Assembly: GCA_030674155.1 (NCBI GenBank)
Contig: CM060342.1
Span: 22,348,474 to 22,365,973 of the forward strand
Source of the DNA: Stramonita haemastoma
Taxonomy: Eukaryota; Mollusca; Gastropoda; Neogastropoda; Muricidae
DNA length: 17,500 nt
Reading direction: 5' to 3'
Shown one piece after another: positions 7,700-17,500 of this stretch (positions are counted from its first letter, which is position 1; each line of letters starts with the position of its first letter). A program made the position numbers and the translations under genes. The notes under the pieces were generated by a model. That model saw nothing but the letters and a program-made list of their open reading frames with translations. It made no database searches and was not told the origin of the DNA.

Positions 7700-8038
7700 C
7701 TCACTAAACTCCATAGCTGGGTAGCCAATATTCTCAATTAACACACTCCATCCCAATCTCTCTCTCGTATACTTCAAGCTAGCCAGCCAGCATTCTCAGA
7801 TCAGTACAACACACTCCTATCCCAATCTCTCTCTCTATACTTCAGAGTTTAGCCAGCCAGCATTCCATGATCATACACAACATCATCCATGTCACTCACT
7901 TAACTCAGAGCTAGCCAGCAGCATTCTCAATCAGTACAACACACTCCATCCCAATCTCTCTCTCTTATACTTCAGACTAGCCAGCCAGCATTCTCAGATC
8001 AGTACAATACACTCTATCCCAATCTCTCTCTCTCTTTC
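7700..8038. repeat. Minisatellite 4, about 68-bp unit with internal (CT)n
   Basis: Five units are marked by ACACACTCCATCCCAATCTC or variants, starting at 7741, 7809, about 7877 (diverged), 7939 and 8007. Spacing is 68 bp, except one interval of about 62. Each unit holds CTAGCCAGCCAGCATTCTCA, a short CTCTCTCT run and TATACTTCA. The third unit has lost the CT run. The first unit may begin near 7703 at CATAGCTGGGTAGCCAATAT. Confidence 0.9.
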
Positions 8039-8305
8039 CCAAGCCAGGTTTTTTTACTCATCCTTTCAAGTAGGAACTTTGCTATCTTTCCAGAACTGTT
8101 GCCTGTTCTATTGCCTGTGCATTGTTCACAAATTTTCTGACAGCTTTTTGTATGAGGGAAATAAAACTGAAATAATAATCCTGAGCAACCAGGCTCTGAG
8201 CACTTGCTGGCTTGATTAAAAAAAATTTTAAAGTGAGCATCAAAATCAATTTTGTTAGTATTTTTTTCTTAGAATTGAATGCATTGTCTAAGTGCATTAA
8301 AGCCA
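8039..8305. other. Unique spacer
   Basis: No gene or repeat was recognised. A 74-residue minus-strand frame (8082-8306) has no recognisable motif and ordinary A+T-rich composition. Confidence 0.45.
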
Positions 8306-8383
8306 ATTAATATATATATATATAAAAAAATATTAAATATAAATATAAAATAAAAATAATATATATATATATATATATATATC
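8306..8383. repeat. (TA)n and A+T-only tract
   Basis: Two TA dinucleotide runs (about 8310-8324 and 8359-8382) are joined by A+T-only sequence. They can form cruciforms and mutate quickly. Confidence 0.95.
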
Positions 8384-8730
8384 AGTTGTCTTAATAGTTC
8401 ATATAAGGACACTGCAAATCGTGCCATCTCGTTTGAGTGACCAAGGTATAACCAAAAAAAAATTGTCTTGAAGCAATGCAGTCAAAAACCAAAAAAACCA
8501 AACAACAACCACATCAAAAGCGTAACATCACACCAAAGTTTTTTTCTTTTAAAAAAAGGGAAATCATCAGATCAACCATCCATCAATATACAAAGAAGAG
8601 AACAAAAAATAGCTGTACAACACCGAGGATGAAAATGAAAAAATATACAACCAAGCTGACTGCCCTCTCTTTTCACAGTAGAACCACCATGATCAATGTC
8701 AATGTTGCCTCATTTTATATATTTTTTTCT
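8384..8730. other. A-rich unique sequence
   Basis: Nothing functional is recognised. A plus-strand frame of 127 codons (8476-8859) is Lys/Thr-rich because the DNA is A-rich, and it runs into a SINE tail, so it is not taken as a gene. Confidence 0.5.
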
Positions 8731-8835
8731 ATTCCTCAGCTAAAGCTCCAAGGTTCACCAATTTGTCTATGCACCACGTTTTTTCCCCACCATGAAGGTA
8801 GCCACATTCTGACTTCGGGGATATGTTGCCTCATA
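8731..8835 (-). mobile_element. SINE tail fragment (type of copy F, minus strand)
   Basis: On the minus strand the segment reads GAAGTCAGAATGTGGCTACC, then a CATGGTGGGGAAAA part, and ends in GCTGAGGAA. It matches 9341-9452 in the same orientation and resembles 9010-9070 on the opposite strand. I interpret it as the 3' part of the second SINE type. The tRNA-like head is absent. Confidence 0.65.
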
Positions 8836-9009
8836 AAAATTGTTCCAGCAACACGCTGAACAAGCTAAATCCCTTTAGCACTGGTTCTTACAATATCTCG
8901 GCAAAGTCCTAAGAACTCTGGTCATACTACATTGCTTTCAAAACTGGCTCTTACAATGTTCATGTTCAATATTCAATCCAGCAGCAGACAACACTGTAAT
9001 CAACATCAC
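8836..9009. other. Spacer with a two-copy internal motif
   Basis: ACTGGTTCTTACAAT near 8880 and ACTGGCTCTTACAAT near 8944 are about 63 bp apart and may be remnants of a duplication. Nothing else was recognised. Confidence 0.4.
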
Positions 9010-9192
9010 TTAGAGTATGGCTGCCTATATGGGAGGTACTTGAAAATAGTCATACATGCAAACTTTCTCATTCAGTGTGCAATTGCATTCTCACAGTGAT
9101 TCCCAGGTGGGATGACTGAGTCAGAGTGCACATTCTGGGTGACCCCCCAGAGTGTTCAGCTGGGGAAAGCACAACAACAACAACAACACTTA
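9010..9192 (+). mobile_element. SINE tail fragment (plus strand) ending in an ACA repeat
   Basis: AGAGTATGGCTGCCTATATG, then a GTCATACATGCAAA part, matches the second SINE type's 3' region in opposite orientation to 8731 and 9341. The middle part is diverged. The fragment ends in a short (ACA)n run at about 9171-9188. Simple-repeat tails are typical of invertebrate SINEs. Confidence 0.5.
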
Positions 9193-9340
9193 AACGCTGG
9201 TGTGTGTGTGTGTTGTGTTTTTTCAATAATCAGCTAAACAGTACCTCACACAGTTCCAATAAAAGAGCCCTGCTAGTTGCTCATAAATATTGTGTGTGTA
9301 ATACATATGTATGTGAAACTCAGGGTGAGAGAGCTTAGAC

Positions 9341-9452
9341 CTTTTTTTTTCATGTTCCTCAGTTACAGCTCTGAGGTTCACCAATGGTGAGATTTTGCAT
9401 ATACGACCATTTTTGCCCACCATGAAGGTAGCTGCATTCTGACTTCGAGAAT
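9341..9452 (-). mobile_element. SINE tail fragment (type of copy F, minus strand)
   Basis: On the minus strand it reads TCGAAGTCAGAATGCAGCTA, then CCTTCATGGTGGGCAAAAAT, then GTGAACCTCAGAGCTGTAAC, and ends in CATGAAAAAAAAA. The A9 run gives a clear poly-A end. It matches 8731-8835 well, with small indels. Confidence 0.7.
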
Positions 9453-9826
9453 GTGCTTAATTTAAAATAAATAAACAAATTCTGACAGATTTTATCTAGC
9501 CAGTTGAAAAGAACTAGAACAACTCTATTTTGAGACAACTTGGTTGAAGGCTGTAGTGTAGCCCACTGGCCATTAGGAAACATGGTTACACTCATATGAC
9601 ACAGCCCAAAGAAGGAAAAATGGGGACACACCAAATCTGCTTACACTATTGACATGCAAAAAAAACAACAACAAAAACAAAACAAAAAACCCTACCACCA
9701 ACAAAAAAACAGAAAGAAAGAAAGAAGAACATTGCACTTTGACCTATGGCACAACTGACATCATCATTCAATAATGCTGACAATGAGGACTCCCAAACCT
9801 GCACCTAGTCCTTTGACATGGAAAAC
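9453..9826. other. Unique spacer with A-rich simple sequence
   Basis: No gene is seen. A-rich CAACAACAAAAACA-type simple sequence at about 9657-9727 ends in GAAA repeats. The rest looks unique. Confidence 0.5.
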
Positions 9827-10527
<701 letters not shown>

Positions 10528-10720
10528 AATACCAATACTTCACACAACATTACCCAGGGTCAGTAAAACACACAAATAATGCGATATACACAAGGTTTGG
10601 CCAAAAGAACTTGACTAAATGTGGTAACATAAAAAATAATTATCAAAAATCCTGTTTTTCAGACTGTTAATATAAAACATTACAGATCACAGTAAAACAT
10701 GCCAATACAAAAACACTGAA
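10528..10720. other. A+T-rich spacer
   Basis: Nothing recognised. Moderately A-rich unique sequence. Confidence 0.45.
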
Positions 10721-10834
10721 TAATAATAATAATAATAATAATAGATGATGATGATGATGATGATGATGATATGATGATGATGATGATGAAGAGAGAAGAA
10801 GAGAAGAAGAAGAGAGAAGAAGAAGAAGAAGAAG
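10721..10834 (+). repeat. Compound (TAA)n-(GAT)n-(GAA)n microsatellite
   Basis: TAA repeats run at about 10721-10742, GAT repeats at 10744-10788 with one ATAT slip, then GAA and GAGAA repeats to 10834. Three trinucleotide motifs that differ by one base lie directly next to each other, which suggests stepwise conversion of one repeat into the next. Confidence 0.95.
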
Positions 10835-10884
10835 ACTAAAGGCCTACAACAGACAGTGTTAACAGTGTGCATTTGTGCATGCAT

Positions 10885-11240
10885 TATTTTTTTTCCTTTC
10901 ATTTTTTTTTTATTTCAACAATATTTATAATGGAATAAAGCACTCATGTGCTTTTTTTATATCCAGTCCTCATGTGCATGCAGTTTTGTTAATTTTGTCA
11001 TCCGTTCCCACCAGCACACAATGGGCTACTCTTCCAAAAAGCAGAACAGGTTTTAACATGTGCATAAGATGTTCTGCGTACGTTTGCACATGGGTCCTCA
11101 GTTTATAGTCTCATCTGAAGGACTTTTGGGGAGAGTGGAGTCAGTACTGATGTTAACTCCACAAGAAAAATCCTCTTGAACAAGATTTGAACCCAGGTTA
11201 GCAGATTACAAGCGCATCACTCTAACCACCAGGCTATCCC
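10885..11240 (-). mobile_element. tRNA-derived SINE, copy C (minus strand, near full length)
   Basis: On the minus strand the head has the A box TAGCCTGGTGG (11227-11237) and the B box GGTTCAAATCT (11183-11193). A CTTGTAA heptamer lies where an anticodon loop would be, so the source tRNA may be of threonine type (TGT), an inference. The body continues through GTTAACATCAGTACTGACTC and AAACTGAGGACCCATGTGCA to CATTATAAATATTG, and ends in an A-rich stretch (T-rich on plus, 10886-10915). It matches copy A over most of its length, and copies B and D over parts. Confidence 0.85.
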
Positions 11241-12008
11241 ATCCCATAAAATGTATGAGTGCATGCTGTGTGCATGCATGCATGCATGTCTCTGTGCGTG
11301 TGAGTGTCTAAATTTGAAATCTGTTAATTTTTTTGCGAACAGTCACATGTTTTTGAATGATTAAAATGGCAACACTTTGATTCGTTTTCTATACACATTC
11401 AGCACTTAAAAAATTCCATTTATATGGATATCATTATTAGTATCATAACAGTTTCAAAATACCGAATACAAAGATCTAAAATACACACTATCAAAATCCA
11501 CCAAAATCAAAACACAGAATTAAGAAAGCTGGAAACCCCTAGCAAAAAGAATATTGAAACTCTTGCATTCAGGGGAATACCTCTAATTCCTGTCAAAATA
11601 ACTCTAATTTCCCTGTCTGTAACACCAACAGCATAGCTAAAAATCTGCAATACAAATGTAAGACAGTATAAAGACAACCACACCTCTACAGCCATTATTA
11701 AGTGAACAAAGTCTTGATACACATCTATGAGAATAACTAAACAGTAATAAACTTCTGACAACTATAACTCCATTGATACATGAACAACTTCACTATGGCA
11801 AACTGAAGCACCACAGAAATGTGAATTAGACTTGAAATCGCCCTTTATGTTTTCGAAAACAATGGCATGAAAATCACAATATATGGATATATCTAATGCT
11901 GTGATGAGTATTAAAAACCACATGGTATATAATATGGATACATCAGAAACAGCTTCGTACTAACAACCAACAGCTCTTTTGGGCTTGTTTGTGCGTTAAG
12001 ATGCCAAA
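11241..12008. other. Unique A+T-rich sequence
   Basis: No gene or clear repeat was recognised, apart from a short (GCAT)n run at 11271-11287. Small frames of 70 and 84 codons on opposite strands (11424-11636, 11507-11761) overlap each other and lack any known motif. Confidence 0.5.
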
Positions 12009-12241
12009 TTCCCCCATGGGATACCGGAGGGGGGCCTGTCAGTATAAATAGCATCCCCACCTTCAGGAAATTCTGTGCCAAAAATTCCCTCTTTTCTATC
12101 CCTCTCTTTGTTCCTGCCTCGTTCCTCTTTTCCTGTCACATCCTTCTTGTCTATTTTTTGCCTGCTTGATCCATTCTCTTGCCCTTTTTTGTCCAGAAAG
12201 ACTTAAAAAAAAACAACAATTCTCTCCCATGCTGAAGTCGG
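12009..12241 (+). repeat. Dispersed repeat Y, copy 2
   Basis: It runs from TTCCCCCATGGGATACCGG through GGGGGGCCTGTCAGTATAAA and pyrimidine-rich sequence to CTCCCATGCTGAAGTCGG, matching 6391-6628. The repeat may continue into GATGCACTGGGCC, which copy 1 lacks because the AG microsatellite replaces it. A TATAAATA element lies at 12043-12050. Confidence 0.8.
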
Positions 12242-12250
12242 ATGCACTGG

Positions 12251-12323
12251 GCCTGACTTGTCAGGCGCTTAACGGCAGCGCAACACATTTTCCTTCATAT
12301 GACAGACAACAGCAGTTGTTGTC
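12251..12323. other. Two short perfect hairpins
   Basis: GCCTGAC-TT-GTCAGGC at 12251-12266 (7-bp stem) and GACAACA-GCAGT-TGTTGTC at 12305-12323 (7-bp stem) lie just after dispersed repeat Y. They could be part of a longer form of that element or chance. Confidence 0.5.
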
Positions 12324-12898
12324 TAGTCTGAGCATTCAACAAAGAAGAACAACTGCTGAACACACCATTTCGTTGATTTTTTTTTTTTAAACAGAATGCT
12401 TTAAGTAGCTAAATGCTTTTGTTCACAAGATCTCTCTCCTAAAACTGGCAGAAATTAAAAATTAAAAACCAAAGCAAAAAAAACCGTTTAAACTGTGGAG
12501 ACCATAATTTTTTTTAACAGTAAACAGTGAAAGCCCTGTATGAATATAATGCTTTTATGTTAAAACTAGACTGTAAATTTCACATCAGATATTTGACTGA
12601 TTGACAAGAATCCATTCGGACAGTCTACAAAGTTGGAAATTCATAGCAGCCAGTGCAGTAAAATACTGTGAAAAACCTGAAACGAAACATCAATGCATAG
12701 TTTCAGGCAAGAGTTAGCTATAAGATGAGAAAACTTCATGTTATTTATATGTATAAAAATATATACATTATATTAAAGACCCACATCTTTCAATAACAAA
12801 AAAACGAATCGAGTTAAGTAAAAAAATATTTTTTTAATTAAAATCCACAAAAGATTGAAAGTTTATCTAACATGAGGATATTCATGAAGAACAGCAAG
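12324..12898. other. A+T-rich unique sequence
   Basis: No supported gene or repeat. It contains several poly-A and poly-T runs (for example 12379-12389, 12509-12516). Confidence 0.5.
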
Positions 12899-13212
12899 TA
12901 AGACTTACACAAGTTAAATCCAGACTTACACAAAGTTAATCCAAGACTTACACAAAGTTAAATCTAGGCTTACACAAAATTTAATCCGAGATTTACACAA
13001 AGTTAAATCCAAGACTTACACAAAGTTAAATCTGGGGCTTACACAAATTAATCGAGATTCACAAATTCAAATCTAAGACTTACACAATTAAATCTGGGCT
13101 ACACAAATTTAATCCGAGATTACACAAAGACAAATCCAAGACTTACACAAAGACAAATCCAAAACTTACACAAAGACAAATCCAAAACTTACACAAAGAT
13201 AAACCCAAAGAC
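12899..13212. repeat. Minisatellite 5, about 23-bp unit
   Basis: About 14 units of GACTTACACAAAGTTAAATC-type sequence with drift. Two flavours mix: AAGACTTACACAAAG units and GGGCTTACACAAA or GAGATTACACAAA units. The last three or four units carry ACAAAGACAAATCCAA, nearly identical to each other, so the right end is the younger part. Confidence 0.92.
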
Positions 13213-13376
13213 AAAGCAGACGATGCAGCAGAAAGGCATTCCAGTTAACAATGTATTACAAAAGCATAAAGAATTTCAAGTTCACATAACAGGCATGACA
13301 ATCAGATTCTCAAACAGTATACCTATCCCTATTCTCTCCACAGCAAAAAATTCAGTGACTGCTAGCAGTCCAAGAA
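13213..13376. other. Unique spacer
   Basis: No gene is supported. An 86-codon plus-strand frame (13223-13483) starts here but gets its length partly from the CA repeat that follows. Confidence 0.4.
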
Positions 13377-13431
13377 TACACACACGCATGCACACATGCA
13401 CGCATGCACACATGCACACACACACACACAA
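13377..13431 (+). repeat. (CA)n with CATG interruptions
   Basis: CACACACGCATGCACACATG-type repeats grade into pure CA. Alternating purine-pyrimidine sequence of this kind can adopt Z-DNA. Confidence 0.92.
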
Positions 13432-14023
13432 ACTAAAATCTAATCACATAACAAATGAGCGCAGGTCCTATTCTCGTTGTTAGAACTTGATTCCCAGCCA
13501 TTACTATACTAGATAAATCAATCTTTCCATTTCATTTTCTGATCGTTTCGCTAGCGTTTAACTGCAATCCATGCGTAAGACTGCTTCTAGGCTATGCTTA
13601 GGTTTATCCACCATTTTCTATTATGATTAAAACAGGTTCGTTGCCTACAAATTACAGACTCGTTGCCTACAACTATTAACTTACAGTATATTACATTACG
13701 GTATATTACATTACAATTTAATGCAATACAATATAATGCAATACAATATAACATAATATTCCAATAATATAATCAACAGAGGATAGGAAACCAAAAACAT
13801 GATGAAAAAATGAGACCGCATCAAACAACATCTCACATCAAGAGTTACTCCTCTGACCTGAAATACAACAATCCGTTCAAAAAACACAATCATATCATTC
13901 ATAAGTCTCTAACGAATGAAAAAAAAAAATCCCAACAATTTCATTTTGGAGACACAAACCAATCCACCTTTTACACATTATTCCAGATTATGAAGGTGTG
14001 TTTCGGTCTAAAGTCACTGATAC
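13432..14023. other. A+T-rich spacer with short-period repeats
   Basis: CGTTGCCTACAA occurs twice near 13638-13673. ACAATATAATGCAAT and TATATTACATTACG-type motifs repeat at about 13684-13755. The remainder (13760-14020) looks unique. No gene is seen; a 63-residue minus-strand frame at 13711-13902 is translated from the A+T-rich repeats. Confidence 0.55.
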
Positions 14024-14076
<53 letters not shown>

Positions 14077-14089
14077 ACAACACACACAC

Positions 14090-14136
<47 letters not shown>

Positions 14137-14251
14137 CACACACACACAACACACACATACCACACACACACACAAACACACTACACACACAACACACACA
14201 CACAACAACACACAACACACAAACACAACTCACACACACAACACACACACA

Positions 14252-14285
<34 letters not shown>

Positions 14286-14298
14286 ACACACACACACA

Positions 14299-14343
<45 letters not shown>
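14024..14343 (+). repeat. Long (AC)n microsatellite, about 320 bp
   Basis: A CA repeat interrupted by AACA, ATACC, AAACACT and similar slips. All overlapping frames (Thr/His on plus, Cys/Val on minus) are artefacts. Confidence 0.97.
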
Positions 14344-14349
<6 letters not shown>

Positions 14350-14591
14350 GTCGTTAATATGAATGCCACAGCCACCACAACAAAGCAGACATACAATCAA
14401 GACAGCAAATTCTGCAGCAAAAGCACAAAGCATCCTTTTTTTTTTTTAAGAGACTCTGACATTCAGCAGATAAAACTTAATTTCTAGTATTGCTTATGAG
14501 TAGATTAAAGTCAAAAAAAAAAAAAAGTAAAATCTTGAGTAAAATGTTTATATAAAATCTTCAGCTCAAACTCTATGGTATTAGTTAAAGT
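14344..14591. other. A-rich spacer
   Basis: No gene is seen. It contains T11 and A-rich runs at about 14436-14448 and 14513-14526. Confidence 0.45.
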
Positions 14592-14872
14592 CTGTCCCGA
14601 GCCATAAGGCTCATCAGGCCGGTGCTTATCCCGGTTTCTGTGGCGTTAAGCGACTGAGAGTCATAGACTCCCCCCTGGATAGGACGCCAGTCTATCGCAG
14701 GGTTAACCCCCAACACAAGGTTGGTACCCCTTTTACACCTGGTGGGGTGAGAAAATAGCCGTAAAGTGCCTTTTCCAAGGGCACAACGCCATAGCGGAAT
14801 AGCTGGGATCGAACCCGCAACCTTTAGATTACGAGTACAACACCCTAACCACTAGGCCACAGCGGTATTATG
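14592..14872 (-). mobile_element. tRNA-derived SINE, copy E (third type, minus strand)
   Basis: On the minus strand the A box TGGCCTAGTGG (14849-14859) and the B box GGTTCGATCCC (14805-14815) are both close to consensus. The heptamer CTCGTAA lies where an anticodon loop would be. The body holds AAAAGGCACTTTACGGC, then GATAGACTGGCGTCCTATCC, a kind of conserved central segment I associate with SINEs of several animal phyla. It ends near CTTATGGCTCGGGACAGA. It is G+C-richer than its surroundings and well preserved, so likely the youngest SINE here. I cannot assign the named superfamily without a search. Confidence 0.85.
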
Positions 14873-14910
14873 CTTTATAAAAAATTTTAAAAACTGGTTT
14901 TTCAAAAAAA

Positions 14911-15070
14911 GTGGTTAGAGAGTTGCCCTCATGTTCTGACAGCCCAGGTTCGAGCCACCAAAGATGCATCCATTTTAGGGAAGTTTACCCTGGAGTTAAC
15001 ATTAGCACTGACCCCCCCCCCCCCCCTCCCCTAAAAAAAAGTCGAGATGAAACCATAAACTGAGCCTCTC
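14911..15070 (+). mobile_element. tRNA-derived SINE, copy D (type of A and C, plus strand, truncated)
   Basis: GTGGTTAGAG at 14911-14920 is the middle of the tRNA-like head, and the B box GGTTCGAGCC is at 14947-14956. Then follow GGAGTTAACATTAGCACTGA, a C15 run (15012-15026) and GATGAAACCATAAACTGAG. This is the same order as copies A and C, but the sequence leaves the family after ACTGAG. The start of the head and the 3' half are missing. Confidence 0.8.
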
Positions 15071-16389
15071 TGAGCACAATATTCTTTTTTTTTTTTAATC
15101 AAAAGCAATAGCTTCAGCAAAACGAACACAAGCACTTTTCTTTCATATTTTGAAATATGCTGTCAGACAATAAGTACCAGACTAAAAGTATACCCCCCCC
15201 CAAAAAAAAAATTCCCCACATAAAAAAATAAGGGCTTAAAAAGCATTGAGACAAAGATTACGCAAAACACGTTTGTTCAAAACATGGTTTCATGTAGCAT
15301 GTAGCAGACGACACAAAAAGAGAGGAAGCATTAGAATTCAACCCTTTACCCCCTAAACAAAAAGACAGAAAAATAAACACCTAAGTTTTTGTGACAAACA
15401 ATGGATGTTACTGCATTAATAAACACAGTAGATATAAACGACACGTCATAAAATAGAAAAATGCTGCCAAACGCACAAGTCATCAAAAAGGTGACACAGG
15501 TGACTTAACGACCAACACACCTGGAATCATCTCCATCAACAATCAACAATTTCCATGCCTAATTTTTTTTAAAAAGCAAACAACAACCAAGTAACACCAA
15601 ACCAAATCATCCACACTACCTACACTTTTAGTAACAATACCCAAGTCAAAGATTTCTTGTAAAAAAATGTTCGTCGTTTCACTGAGTGCATGTTTAAAGA
15701 AAACATGACTGCTATATTACAAACACGAAACAACAACATTTAAATTGCATGATTTCATGCTATGCATACACTTGTGGCAGCAGGTATGAACATCCACAAC
15801 TTCAATCAATATTCAGATCTTGATGACAGTGACGTTTCTTGAGTATCCAACTTGACAGATACAAAGATTAAGTACAGTCAATCATAATGAACACTACGTT
15901 AAAAACTCTTTCACATGATACACATAAGAGTAGACCCATCAACAATCAATAATGGAAAATTAAAATTCTTTAAAAAAATAAAATAAAAAAAAAACCACAC
16001 ACACAAAAAAGGGAACTTGAACATATAACAAAAAATAAAAACTGTAATGCAAATTTTCCAGGACCATGCATTGGGCAAGTCATGAGCATAAAATTCTGCA
16101 CACACAGACACATAAACCTGTACCCTCACACAAACTTACATGTATGCATTTTACAAAAAGCAACAACAACAACAAAATGAATCATACTTTCTCTTAAGGT
16201 GACTGACAAAAAAAACCTCCTGACAAAGTGAATGCAGAAGCTAGATAAAATGACCCAGAGACTCCAGAGGAGAATATAGTTTCGACTTGTATGAATTTTC
16301 AACCCTATCAACTACTTTCTCGATTATTTAGCTTTCCGTCATTTAGGGTTCTTTCCACATTTTAATGTTTTTAAACAGTAGGGTTGCAT
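15071..16389. other. Unique A-rich sequence without recognised features
   Basis: About 1.3 kb with no supported gene, SINE or tandem repeat. It contains homopolymer runs (T12 near 15085, C10 near 15192, A-rich at 15975-15993) and a short CAACAA repeat at 16162-16174. Small minus-strand frames (15911-16129, 16126-16311) are Phe/Ile/Val-rich because the plus strand is A-rich. Confidence 0.5.
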
Positions 16390-16572
16390 TTGTCCTCAAA
16401 GTGGCACAAAAATCAGTCATTATAGTTCTCAACGCACAAAAATTCAAACATTATAGTTCTAAACGCACAAAATCAAACATTTTAGTTCTCAACGCACACA
16501 AAATTCAACATTATAGTTCTCAACGCACAAAAAATCAGACATTATAGTTCTCAACTCACAAAAATCAGAAAT
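16390..16572. repeat. Minisatellite 6, about 31-bp unit
   Basis: Six units marked by TTATAGTTCTCAACGCACAA have starts at 16420, 16451, 16480, 16511 and 16542, with a degenerate unit before them. Spacing is 29-31 bp. Length varies by one or two bases in the A run before TCA. Confidence 0.93.
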
Positions 16573-16855
16573 CCACATCAAATTGGATTGACAGGGCATT
16601 GAATGACATATGACACAATGGACGACAATCACACACATGACAGGTGCTGTGACCAAAACCCTGACTAGCTGAACACTGACGGTAGATATTCACGTCACCG
16701 GAGCTAGCTAGTAGACAGTAAAGATACAGTAAGCAAAGAGCAGATATAGGTATATTATATATATAAATATATATACAAAAACACACAGGGCAAAAGATAG
16801 GCAAAAACAATAGATGAAAGGTAGACACAAAAACTCAATCCACTGAAGACATTCA
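16573..16855. other. Unique spacer
   Basis: No gene is recognised. A TATATTATATATATAAATAT stretch lies near 16751-16775. Confidence 0.5.
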
Positions 16856-16859
16856 AACA

Positions 16860-17035
16860 AAACCTGGTGAAAGAGAGACCTTCAAACACACTATACGAGC
16901 GAGAGCCAAAAGCACGCTTGGTAAAAGATACACAACACACCTGATGAAAGAGAGACCTTCAAACACACTATACGACGAGGAGCAAAAACACGCTTGGTAA
17001 AAGGTACACCAACACACTTGGTGACAAATACAAAC
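16860..17035. repeat. 77-bp tandem repeat, two full and one partial unit
   Basis: CTGGTGAAAGAGAGACCTTC (16864) recurs as CTGATGAAAGAGAGACCTTC at 16941, 77 bp on, and as diverged CTTGGTGACAAA at 17017. A shorter sub-unit, C(T/C)TGGT(A/G)AAAGA, occurs twice in each unit, so the 77-bp unit was itself probably built by an older duplication. Confidence 0.88.
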
Positions 17036-17150
17036 ACACAAACAGGAAAACACCCCTGAAAAATACACACGAGAGAACAAGAGACAGCAATCAAGGCAGG
17101 CACGTGGCAGATGCGAACACAACCAAGACACAGATAATAAAACAGTTATG

Positions 17151-17422
17151 AGAACAGACAGATGCACAGACAGACCAACCGACAGACAGACAGACAAACA
17201 GACAGACCGACCAACATACAAACAGACCAACATACAAACAGACCAACAGACCATTAGACAGACAGACAGACACACAGACAAACAGACAGACCAACCAACA
17301 GACAGACCAACCAACATACAAACCGACCAACAGACCATTAGACAGACAGACCAACAGACAGACCAACAGACAGACAAACAGACCGACCGACCAACCGACA
17401 CACAAACAGACTAACAGACAGA
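17151..17422 (+). repeat. (ACAG)n / ACAGACCA array with 84-bp higher-order copy
   Basis: ACAG, ACCA and ACAA tetranucleotides are mixed throughout. ACCATTAGACAGACAGAC occurs at 17250 and 17334, 84 bp apart, with matching flanks, showing block duplication. The overlapping frames are artefacts. Confidence 0.92.
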
Positions 17423-17500
17423 CCACAGCTGTCAGTTTTTTACCCCACTTTCCCAGCTTCTCTCAGCTGCTAACTAATTAACCCATCCCATCCTAGCCCA
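17423..17500 (+). repeat. Dispersed repeat X, copy 2 (cut by window end)
   Basis: CCACAGCTGTCAGTTTT through ACCCATCCCATCCTAGCCCA matches 4675-4743 in the same orientation. It starts immediately after the ACAG array and continues past the window. Confidence 0.75.

Noticed and set aside
10874..11279. TGTGCATGCAT at both sides of SINE copy C as a target-site duplication
   Set aside because: The right copy lies about 28 bases beyond the head and inside a GCAT microsatellite, so the match is probably coincidental.
13810..14433. Thr/His-rich plus-strand and Cys/Val-rich minus-strand frames
   Set aside because: They are products of the 320-bp CA microsatellite.
14805..14859. Intact tRNA gene
   Set aside because: The A and B boxes are good, but acceptor-stem pairing was not apparent and the sequence continues into a SINE body, so it is a tRNA-derived SINE head. 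The heads at 804-854, 3503-3566 and 11183-11237 were judged the same way.
17091..17426. Cys/Val/Leu-rich minus-strand frames up to 182 codons
   Set aside because: They are translations of the ACAG array and the 77-bp repeat. The membrane-like look is due to repeat composition.

Overview
This window reads as non-coding, repeat-dominated nuclear DNA of a eukaryote. There is no credible protein-coding gene, no intact rRNA or tRNA gene, and no bacterial gene structure. It has several tRNA-derived SINE copies with recognisable Pol III A and B boxes, dense microsatellites, minisatellites and A+T-rich spacer. The SINE sequences resemble, from memory, short interspersed elements common in mollusc and especially gastropod genomes. 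A marine gastropod or other mollusc is my best guess, at moderate confidence and with no search behind it.

Layout. At 1-485 there is A+T-rich spacer with T tracts and an 18-base G run. At 500-870 lies SINE copy A (minus strand) with a G-rich internal tract. From 1090 to 1910 there is a decayed minisatellite of about 32 bp, split by a SINE fragment (copy B). From 2340 to 3204 there is a decayed minisatellite with a modal unit of 31 bp. A second SINE type (copy F) lies at 3290-3571. It is followed at 3620-4610 by a very homogeneous array of 45 and 50 bp units, clearly built from the same core as the 31-bp units. From 4885 to 6325 there is a third minisatellite, with 43 and 33 bp units.

From 6391 to 12240 the window holds: a dispersed repeat pair (6391 and 12009); long GA and CA microsatellites; a 68-bp minisatellite with embedded CT runs (7700-8038); three tails of the copy-F SINE type (8731, 9010, 9341); about 700 bp of GA-rich sequence (9827-10527); and a near full-length SINE copy C (10885-11240). 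From 12240 to the end it holds: a 23-bp minisatellite; about 320 bp of CA repeat; two SINEs arranged head to head (14592-15070); a unique A-rich spacer; a 31-bp minisatellite; a 77-bp repeat; and an ACAG-type array. The last array ends in a second copy of a sequence also found at 4675.

No genes work together here. The biology is that of repeat birth, homogenisation and decay. The most notable signal is the run of three adjacent minisatellites (1.1-6.3 kb). They have different unit lengths but each carries a short inverted repeat of the form CACAG...CTGTG or CTGTG...CACAG. In one of them a young, homogenised 45/50-bp array is nested in an older 31-bp array.
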